A stretch of 64,000 bases of DNA from Humulus lupulus (taxonomy: Eukaryota > Streptophyta > Magnoliopsida > Rosales > Cannabaceae): NCBI RefSeq assembly GCF_963169125.1, contig NC_084802.1:20801107-20865106 (forward strand), in the 5' to 3' direction. Positions 56,491 through 64,000 of this stretch are shown here, one piece after another. A program made the translations under genes and the position numbers. The notes under the pieces were generated by a model. The model worked only from the letters and a program-made list of their open reading frames with translations. It searched no databases and was not told the origin of the DNA. Each line of letters begins with the position of its first letter. Position 1 is the stretch's first letter.

Positions 56491-57651
56491 TCATTTAAAG
56501 TTGAAGGTAGTATGCATATTCATGCGTTGAAATATATTTTGATTACCATTTTGAAATTTTGAGTTAAATTTTTGCAAAATTCATGACAACAAAATCTTGG
56601 TGAGATAGTTTTTGCTATTTTTACTATTAGGAAGTAATTTTTTAGAGTGATTTCATGTACAACCAAACATTGAAAAAAAAAAATTGTTAACACATTCAAT
56701 TGAGAAAAATCCCAAAGTTTAAAGCTTTTAATTTTGTGAGTTGTGAGAATGAGAAAACAACTTTGAAAATTTTTATTGATCATTTGACTGGGCAAATTTA
56801 ATTTTTGGGATTTAAAACATGACATTTACTAGAGGGATAATTTTTGTTTTAAAGAGTCTTTGTTGTATTTTATTGTAATTTTCCTTTTAATTTATTGTAA
56901 AAAAAATTTTGTGTCTTATGTTGTCTCTTGTCAAAAAAAATTATAAAAAAAAAAAAGAAAAAAAATATTATAAAAAAAAAAGAGAAAAAGAAGAAACACA
57001 TTAAAAAAAAATGAATGAAAAAAAAAAAGAAACAAGAGCAACATTTTTCATCAATATTTTTTGTAGTCTTGTTGAAAAATATTATAAAAAAAAAAAATCA
57101 ACATTACTACATTTGTTTTCAATTTATGTCATCAAAAACAAAAACAAAAGAAAAAAAGTTTGTGTATTTTATTTTTTTGTTTTGTTCTTTATTTTGGCTC
57201 TTAATATCATTTTGTAAATCCCGAAGGTGCTAATGTCATTTAGATTCCAATTAATTGATTAGCCTATCTTTTGATCAATATTAGTTAACATTGTTTGTCC
57301 TAAAACGATAACATCCATTTTTTAGCGTTAATTGATAAATTTCCAACTCCAAGAGTGTCAACCATCTCCCATAAAAATACTTCCATTACCTTTGTGAGGG
57401 TTTGGAGTTGAGACTTTATTCTTTGGTGATTTTTCAATATTATTTGTGCTAATTTTGGAAAGAACAATATGGTTTGACGCACCACACAAAACTCTTGAAT
57501 TACAACTTTGATAGTTTTAAATAACATTTTCTAAATTCTCACTAAACATTTTGTTAAATGATTTTGCATAATTTAGTTCACTAATTCATCTTGGTAATAA
57601 TTTTTATCCGCTTGAATTGCTAGGGACTAGCAATAAGCTAGTTGGGGGTTG
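56491..57651 (+). other. 3' non-coding interior of the non-autonomous element
   Basis: A/T-rich with long adenine runs (56930-57150) and no supported ORF. It ends with GTTGGGGGTTG (57641-57651), a polypurine-like tract next to the right LTR. Confidence 0.55.
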
Positions 57652-59371
57652 TGATTAGTGGTGGAAAATGCACATTTGTTGATTTTAATTGTCAAAATAA
57701 ATTAAGTTTTAATTAATATTTTCATGACATTAATATGATTTATTTTATAAATGAAAATATTTTATTAGAATTTAATTTATTGTTATTTTGTAGGAATTAA
57801 AGTGCATTTTGGCATAGAGAAAAAGAAAGAATAAATAAATAAAATTGAAGAAATGATGAAAAGTTGGCATTTTTGCAAAATTGAAGCCCAAAATTAGGCC
57901 CAAATCAGCCCAGGCCCACCTGGTTTCTTTCTCCACATCCAGCGCCACGTGGCGCCTTGCTCGCGCGCCACATGTCTTCTACATCCCTTGACTCCTTCAC
58001 GTTGAAGCTTCACTCCCAGCCTCCAAGGTCCAAATACAACCCAACTTCTCCAGCCGTTGACCCGGTCAACCTTCAGCATCACCAAGGCCCATCTGCCTTC
58101 AGTCCTCCTTCAGCCACACGAAAGCCCAAGCAGTCCCAGCCAGCGCCTACGTGGCGCCTTCCCATTGGTTGGGAGTGGGTCAAAACCCACTTCTGCCATA
58201 GCCACTTTCAACCCATATTTTGTGGGTATTGGGCTTTGCAAAATTACCATTTTAAGCTTTAAAGCTCATATTTTTTTGGTGCTTTTGAAAAAGGGTATTT
58301 TGACCATACACCAAAATAACTAGGTTAATATTTATAATAAGATTTGATTTTTCAAAATCATATTTTATTATTAATATTTCAGATTTATTTTGTAAACCCT
58401 AAATTGTTGTTTAATTTCTTTTTAGTCATTTTCTCCATCTATAAATAGGGACACTTTCTTCACATTTTGTATGTAATTTTTAGGTAGCAAAACTCTACCA
58501 AATTTTAGTCTCATTTCTCATATTTCCTCTCTAGAATTTCATGAGAATGTCTAGCATAATAGGCTAACCTTCTTAGGAAGGTTAGGATGATCCTATATGC
58601 ACTATGACTTTGTTTGGTATTTTTGATTCACCATGTACTTAAAGTTTATATATTTGAGTGATTTATTTTCTTTCATCTCTATTTCTTCATCTTGTTATCT
58701 ATATTTATGTTTACTAATAGTATATAGATTTTGTCAAACACTTTCTATGTATTATCAAATTAGTGAAAATAATATAGATAATATCTTTATCATTTTCTCC
58801 ATCTCACCCATATATATTTACTTTTGCTAAAATCTATATAGAATTAGTCATGCTCTTTCTATGTATTTTATAAATGGTAAAAGTAATATTTGTGTTAGGT
58901 TTTATGTCCAATATTTTATTACATTATTGCCAATGGTATAATGTCATTTTTAGATTTATCATAAGATTTATCTCATCTTATCATAGTAAAGAATAATAAT
59001 CACTTGAATACATTTTTGTAAAATATATTTGTGCTTTAATGTTAAATCTTCCAAATGAATAGTTGGGATGTGAACTATCCATTTGTGTAATTTTTGTGAA
59101 TCAAAGATCCAAATAAATGAGTATGCATATTGGTGATTCATGATCCTTCCCACTTGTTACCTATTGTTACATCACATTTTAATCTATCTTTATTTCTAAT
59201 CTATAAATCTAAAAAACAACAAAAAAATATCACTCTTTCTATTTTCCTCACATTATTTATCTCTAAACTTTATTTATTGATTAACTTTATTTCTTTGCCT
59301 CCTTGTGGAATCGACCGCCCGATCTATACTACAACCACCGCTAAGTGGAAGTCACGTTTGGGCGTTAAACA
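57652..59371 (+). repeat. Right LTR of the non-autonomous element
   Basis: 1720 bp. It matches the left LTR closely from about 58320 to its end and over the first ~170 bp; the block 57815-58200 differs and holds 'gcgccacgtggcgc', a 14-bp palindrome at 57940-57953. A TATA-like box is near 58437. Confidence 0.85.
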
Positions 59372-59394
59372 AATTTTGGCGCCATTGCCGGGGA
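59372..59394 (+). other. Extra spacer and primer-site copy after the right LTR
   Basis: AATTT followed by TGGCGCCATTGCCGGGGA (59377-59394), the same order as after the left LTR with one base changed. A normal insertion would end at the LTR. The last bases GGGGA are also present in the target at 52114-52118, so the exact junction is ambiguous by five bases. Confidence 0.85.
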
Positions 59395-59499
59395 GATCAT
59401 CATAGTTAGCTCGGAAGGAGAAGCTCGAGGGATTGTGGCAAACCGTTGACACTTATCGCACCTCTTGACGTAATCAAATGAGTCTCCCTTGATGGTGGG
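59395..59499. repeat. 105-bp duplication flanking the inserted element, right copy
   Basis: Counterpart of 52119-52223, continuing into the remaining integrase sequence of gypsy-2. Confidence 0.9.
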
Positions 59500-59784
59500 C
59501 CAGAAGTACCATTGGCGTATAATTTTCTTAGATAGGCTATGCCCCCCAGTGTGGTCCCCACAGAATCCTTCATGAGTCTCTTCTATGATCTTCTTAGCCT
59601 CGGGTGGAGTCACACACTGGAGTAATGGCATAGAGTATCCTCTTCGATATAGCCTTCCTTCCACAATAGTGTACCTGGGAATCTGATACATCAGTTTCTG
59701 AGCCTTGGTCCGTTCTGCTGGGAGAATGTCGGTTTCAAGGTACTCAACTATTGGGGTCATCCAGGTTGGCTCGGAGTTAATCAT
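59500..59784 (-). pseudogene. Gypsy-2 integrase, N-terminal zinc-binding part
   Basis: The ORF 59365-59784 reads GFCGDHTGGHSLSKKIIRQWYFWPTI and YVKRCDKCQRFATIPRA, the HHCC zinc-binding region of gypsy integrase; the tail beyond 59395 is read from the duplicated segment and the primer-site copy. The upstream part starts with NSEPTWMTPIVEYL, the linker after RNase H. The catalytic core lies at 51301-52223 on the other side of the insertion. Confidence 0.88.
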
Positions 59785-60598
59785 GCAGACATCCTCCTAT
59801 TCAGGCTCGCTTATACTGGGTGTCGATAGATGTTCGATTGGCACAACATTCAGCTCGTCAACCTCGGTGGATGCGGCGAGCCTGGCTAGGGCATCTGGAT
59901 TCGAATTTTTCTCTCGGGGAACCTGCTATATCGTGTAAAATTTGAAATGTTCGAGTGCTGCTTTTTCTTTTTCTCGATATGCAGCCATTCTTGTCCCACG
60001 AGCCTGGTATTCCCCTAAGATTTGGTTGACCACCAATTGAGAGTCACTGTAGCAATGTATCGCCTTAGCCTTGAGTTCCTTGGCTATTCAAAGTCCTGCC
60101 AGTAGAGCTTCGTATTCAGCCTCGTTATTTGATGCTTCAAAGTCAAATCTCAAAGAGGAGTGAAATCAATTCCCAGTTGGGATGATCAGTATTATTCTTG
60201 CCCCCGATCGATTTTTCGTTGGAAGACCCATCGACATAAAGTTTCCACAGCTCGCGGGTTGGGGTTATAACTTCGTCTTCAGTCACTCCAGTGCATTCCA
60301 CTATGAAGTCTGTCAGGGCCTGTCCTCTTATGGTTGTCCTCGGATGATAAGTAATCTCGAATTGCCCGAGCTCAACAGCCCATCTTAGTAATCAACCTGA
60401 GGCTTCTGGCTTGGATAGGACTTGTCGTAGTGGTTGGTTCGTTAGCACATCGATGAGGTGCGCTTGGAAGTAAGGTCGGAGCTTTAGAGATGAGTGGATT
60501 AGGCTGAGAGCCAACTTCTCCATTGAAGGGTATCTCGATTCTGCCCCCAGTAACCTTTTGCTGATATAGTATACTGGCTTTTTCACCTTCTGTTCTTC
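59785..60598 (-). pseudogene. Gypsy-2 RNase H and connection domain
   Basis: The minus strand shows KPVYYISKRLLGAESRYPSMEK and KLRPYFQAHLIDVLTNQPL (60392-60586), the RT to RNase H connection. A region with DGSSNEKS-like, ASN-NEAEYEALLAGL-like and 'HCYSDSQLVVNQ'-like RNase H motifs follows between 60250 and 60000, in several frames. A stop at 60596-60598 separates it from RT. The three acidic positions are recognisable, but the frame is broken at several points. Confidence 0.8.
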
Positions 60599-61190
60599 TC
60601 AGACGAGCACGGCACTAATGGTGTGCTCGGTTGTAGCGAGATATAGGTACAAAATTTCTCCTGTGACAGGTTTCGACAAGATAGGAGGTTCCGCGAGGTG
60701 CTTTTTGAGTTCCTGAAATTCTAACTCGTATTCCTCTGTCCATTCGAATTTTTTGCCCCCTCTCAAAAGGTTGAAAAATGGAAGACAGCAGTCCGCAGAT
60801 TTCGAGATAAACCTACTTAATGCCGCCATTCGTCCAGTCAAACTCTGGACATCCTTATGCTTTCGAGGTGAGGGCATGTCAATTAACGCTTGGATCGTGT
60901 CAGGATTAGTCTCTATTCCCCGGGCATTCACAATGAAACCTAGGAACTTCCCCGATGATACTCCAAAAGAGCATTTCTGGGGGTTGAGCTTCATGTTGTA
61001 CTTCCGTAACACGGCAAAGCACTCTTCAAGGTCGTCCACATGGTTATTGTTATGTTTAGATTTAACTAACATATCATCAACATAATCTTCCATGTTATTA
61101 CCTATCTGTTCGGAGAACATCATGTTTACGAGTCGTTGGTATGTGGCTCCAGCATTCTTGATCTCAAACGGCATAACATTGTGGCAATAT
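60599..61190 (-). pseudogene. Gypsy-2 reverse transcriptase, palm to C-terminus
   Basis: The reading contains MPFEIKNAGATYQRLVNMMF, the catalytic EDYVDDMLVKSK (near 61080), NPQKCSFGVSSGKFLGFIV, LTGRMAALSRFISKS and the start of the connection domain. It is in one frame over 60599-61174. The N-terminal half is displaced to 63524 onward by the solo LTR at 61191-63523; the join falls just before the MPFE motif. Confidence 0.92.
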
Positions 61191-63523
61191 TGTAATGCCC
61201 TGAAATCCCAAATGCAGTTTAATGGCTGGATTAGTAGGCCGGGATGGCCATAATTGTTTAATTATGCCATTAAATGAAAATATGCATGTTTATGTGAATT
61301 ATATTATAATATGATGTTAAATGCATGCATGTGGGTCCACATTTGGTTATTAGGGTGTTTTGGTAATTTGGCCCGTTGAGGGCATATTTGCGTATTTCGG
61401 TGCATATTGTGATTTAAGGATGAGATCCCATTATTATGGAGATATATTCGAGCTATTCGGCATGAGACGGTCTTATATTACAAATTAGCGGTTTTGTCAT
61501 AACGGGGTCATTTCTTGGGATATTGGATAATGGGAATGTTTATTTGATGATGAATTGGGAGTTATTGGGACCAGGAGGAAATTCTGGGAGTTTTGACTAT
61601 TTTGCCCTCGGGGATGTTTTTGGGACCCCGAGTACTAGGTTTTATTTGAGGTTACTTAAGCTTGAAGTAGTTCGTCAGAGAGAACCGTACGTTAGAAAAC
61701 ACTTTCTCTCTTCCTGTTAGTTCCTTTTACCGTTCGAGGAAATTTCGAATAAATCTTGAGTTCTAAGAGTCGGAATCAAGCGAGGATCGAGGCATAATAA
61801 TCCTAGGAAATATTAGAAGCTTCTTAACCGAAGGATTTAATGAGAAACAACCCAATCAAAGTTAATCTAAGCTTTAAGTTTTGCGTATTTAGAGTTTCTA
61901 AGCTTTGAATTGGATGTTTTGAATCGATGAGTTTTTGGTTCGTTTCAGCCTCGGGATTTGATGATTTTGAATCATTGGGAAGTTTGGGAACTTTGATTTT
62001 TGGATTTGGAAGTGTTTAGGTATTTTTTGGAAGGTTTAGGATGAAGAAAATCAAGTTTTTGGCTGGTTTCTAGGTGGGGGTCGCGGCCCTGTTCTTGGGT
62101 GCCGCGGCCCAAGCTCGAAGAAGCTGGTGGAGGCATTTGGGCGTGCTGGGATCCGCGGCACTGGGTAGTGGGCGCTGCGGCCCTTGCTCCTGGTGTGGCT
62201 GGGGGCCGCGGCTCAAGCTTCTAGGGTCGTGGCTCAAGTAGGGTTTTGAGGCCGTTTGAGTGTTTTGATCTCGGGAACTTGGTTTTAGGCCTCGGGATTG
62301 TTTCTACTACCCGGATTAGTGGGGTTTGATGTCCCGAAGGCTAGTTCTTTGTTCGGGAACATTTGTTATTCATTTTATTGATGGTATCCTATATTTGGTT
62401 ATGACAAGGTGATCGCTAAAGGACTTAAAGGTTGATCATTCTCAAGGGTTGTTCTTATATTAACTCTCGCTCGAATCAGAGGTAAGAAAATTGCACCTTA
62501 TGTATATGACATGCATGATTGTTGTTGAGGCATGTTGGTTTTTCAATGTGGACATTGATTACATATTAAATGCTTAGCAGAGCTTGCTTACTTGTGTATG
62601 GCAATGATTAGTCAGGGACGACACTATTCGCATATTACTGACCTGAGAGTCAGAAACGGCATAAGCGTCCTGAACGCAGGGCCCATTAGAAGATTAGATC
62701 TAATCGATATCCGCGTTGAATGACTCTAGAAGCATTAATGCTGGACCGACCCTAAGGTCGAAGAAACTTATAAGCGCTTGACTAGTCTAGGACTAGTTAC
62801 TCAGAGCCAGGGCCTAAGGCATAGGTGGCAGTTGTCACATGGCTAGGGAGCGGAATCCCATGGTTATGACTCTATGGTCATGCGATAGGTTATATTGGTG
62901 ACTAGTTCATCGAGCACCTATCATGATAAGCTAGTGAAAGGATCACTTATTTGTAAAGCCCAGGTGGCCCTATCGTCACATGGCTAAAGGGAACGGAACC
63001 CACCTTAGTGACTTTTCAATTGCCACTCCTTTATTTTGGACTGAGAGTCCTGAATGATTATTATGATCATTGTTGATATTATATTCATGCAATATTGTGT
63101 TTTCTTGCTGGGCCTTGGCTCATGGGTGCTATGTGGTGCAGGTAAAGGGAAAGAAAAGCTCACCCAGCCTTGAGTGGAGAGCTTAGGTGGTGCTGTGTAC
63201 ATATACGGTCGCTTGACCCCCACGGCCACGGAGTTCTCAGAGGAACTAGGGGGTTTACCCTATTTTTGCCGCTTAGGTCAGCGGGTTTGTATATTTGAAA
63301 CTGTAATGACCATTTTGAGTTGTAAATAACTTGTAAATGTTTTTATGGGCCCATGAACAGTTTTATGTTTTAAATAAAGTATATCCTTCCCTTTTGATTG
63401 GTTTTCCACCTAACCATGTTAATAACACCTAGAAGCACGTTTTTAACCAAAGAACTCTGGTAGCGATTTAAATTCATAGTTCACTGTTCACCGTAACTGT
63501 TATGGGGTAACCAGGGCGTTACA
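61191..63523 (+). mobile_element. Solo LTR inserted in the gypsy-2 reverse transcriptase
   Basis: It starts TGTAATGCCCTG, ends CCAGGGCGTTACA and is flanked by the exact duplication AATAT (61186-61190 and 63524-63528). Its right end has the 'gctgggccttggctc' phrase also seen, reversed, in gypsy K LTRs. It therefore belongs to the same broad LTR type, and it is related to the fragment at 5106-5647. A GC-rich cluster with several 'gcggcc' motifs lies at 62087-62235. No internal region remains. Confidence 0.9.
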
Positions 63524-64000
63524 AATATAATCCTTTTTCTATCACAAAACTTGTATGCTCTTGGTCCAGGGCATGCATGGCAATCTGGTTATATCCAGAA
63601 TAAGCGTCCATGAATGTCATAAGTCCATGCCCAGCTGTGGCATCTATGAGCTGGTCGATCCGAGGTAGTGTAAAGTAGTCCTTAGGACATGCTTTATTGA
63701 GGTATGAGTAATCAATACAAGTTCACCATGTTCTGTTAGGTTTCGGAACTAGCACCGGGTTAGCAACCCAATCCGGGTAGAAGGCATCTCGTATGAATCG
63801 ATTTTCCTTTAACCTGTCGACCTCTTCCTTCAGGGCCTTCTTCCTTTCGTCGTCCAGGAGTCTTCGCTTTTGCTGCTTTGGGGGAAGCTCTTGTCAATAT
63901 TAAGAGCGTGGCTTACCACATTCGAGCTTATCCCTACCATGTCCGAATGTGACCACGCGAAAACATCCTGGTTCTTTTTTAAAAAGCAAATTAATTGCTA
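63524..64000 (-). pseudogene. Gypsy-2 reverse transcriptase, N-terminal part, running off the window
   Basis: On the minus strand the visible part includes QKRRLLDDERKKALKEEVDRL, an ANPVLVPKPN-type motif near 63740-63770, and the segment with the first catalytic Asp (LIDATAGHGLMTFMDAYSGYN, 63590-63660). The reading is frame-shifted in places, for example near 63722. The upstream protease and gag lie outside the window. Confidence 0.85.

Larger units (their letters stand above)
52224..59371 (+). mobile_element. Non-autonomous LTR element with tRNA-Asp-type primer site
   Basis: LTRs at 52224-53993 and 57652-59371 begin TGATTAGTGGTG and end GGCGTTAAACA. The left LTR is followed by a 5-nt spacer and TGGCGCCGTTGCCGGGGA, typical of Athila/Tat-like gypsy elements. 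The 3.7-kb interior is T-rich and carries one short ORF (55434-56234) but no protease, RT or integrase. The right end carries a second copy of the primer-site sequence after the LTR. It is inserted in the integrase of gypsy-2 and must have relied on enzymes of another element. Confidence 0.88.
45678..64000 (-). mobile_element. Gypsy-2: Tat-type Ty3/gypsy element, cut by the window end
   Basis: The 3' LTR is at 45678-46501. Reading on the minus strand from the right edge: RT, RNase H, integrase, minisatellite, antisense ORF, polypurine tract and 3' LTR. The gag, protease and 5' LTR lie beyond position 64000, so the target duplication cannot be tested. Two insertions split pol: a non-autonomous element at 52224-59371 and a solo LTR at 61191-63523. 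The domain set and layout match gypsy-1, but the sequences differ clearly, so they are separate families of the same lineage. Confidence 0.88.

Noticed and set aside
57011..57233. Lysine-rich small ORFs
   Set aside because: They result from long adenine runs, with overlapping alternative frames of the same quality.

Overview
This window is repeat-rich nuclear DNA of a flowering plant. The evidence is layer on layer of Ty1/copia and Ty3/gypsy LTR retrotransposons, a Mutator-type transposon, a Cassandra-type TRIM fragment with 5S rRNA-like sequence, and AT-rich spacer. A eudicot is likely; the species cannot be named from this window. I found no convincing host protein-coding gene. All recognisable coding sequence belongs to transposable elements, and nearly all of it is broken by stops, frameshifts or nested insertions.

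Layout. 1-5647: an LTR-like repeat (family C) interrupted by solo LTR A (793-4643), which holds an inverted relative, solo LTR B (2111-4041), followed by an LTR fragment (5106-5647). 5648-6420: copia pol remnant. 7382-17980: complete but decayed Tat-type gypsy element (gypsy-1, + strand) with gag, PR, RT, RNase H, IN, a tandem-repeat block and an antisense ORF. 18346-21990: possible Helitron-like terminus and a ~350-bp tandem array split by a chimeric Cassandra/LTR unit (19395-20925). 22010-23287: second copy of family C. 23479-36302: copia element J (- strand, TSD GAAAC), interrupted by a Tekay-like, coding-poor gypsy element K (24797-32662). 36929-44171: Mutator-like element (9-bp TSD TCAAAATTA) filled with solo LTRs. 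44484-45139: small Mutator-like MITE. 45678 to the window end: second Tat-type gypsy element (gypsy-2, - strand), interrupted by a non-autonomous element with a tRNA-Asp-type primer site (52224-59371) and by a solo LTR (61191-63523).

The gypsy-1 and gypsy-2 copies share one design. Downstream of integrase comes a minisatellite, then an ORF on the opposite strand to gag-pol, with its own TATA-like promoter just inside the polypurine tract. In gypsy-2 this antisense ORF has at least three introns whose splice phases agree with the coding frames. Elsewhere the junctions give a clear insertion order: eight nested insertions carry exact 5-bp or 9-bp target duplications.

The observations most worth checking are: the spliced antisense gene of the Tat elements; the insertion at 52224-59394, which ends in an LTR plus a primer-binding-site sequence and has a 105-bp target duplication; the chimeric Cassandra/LTR unit carrying a 5S-like internal promoter; and clusters of perfect palindromes upstream of TATA boxes in several LTR families.
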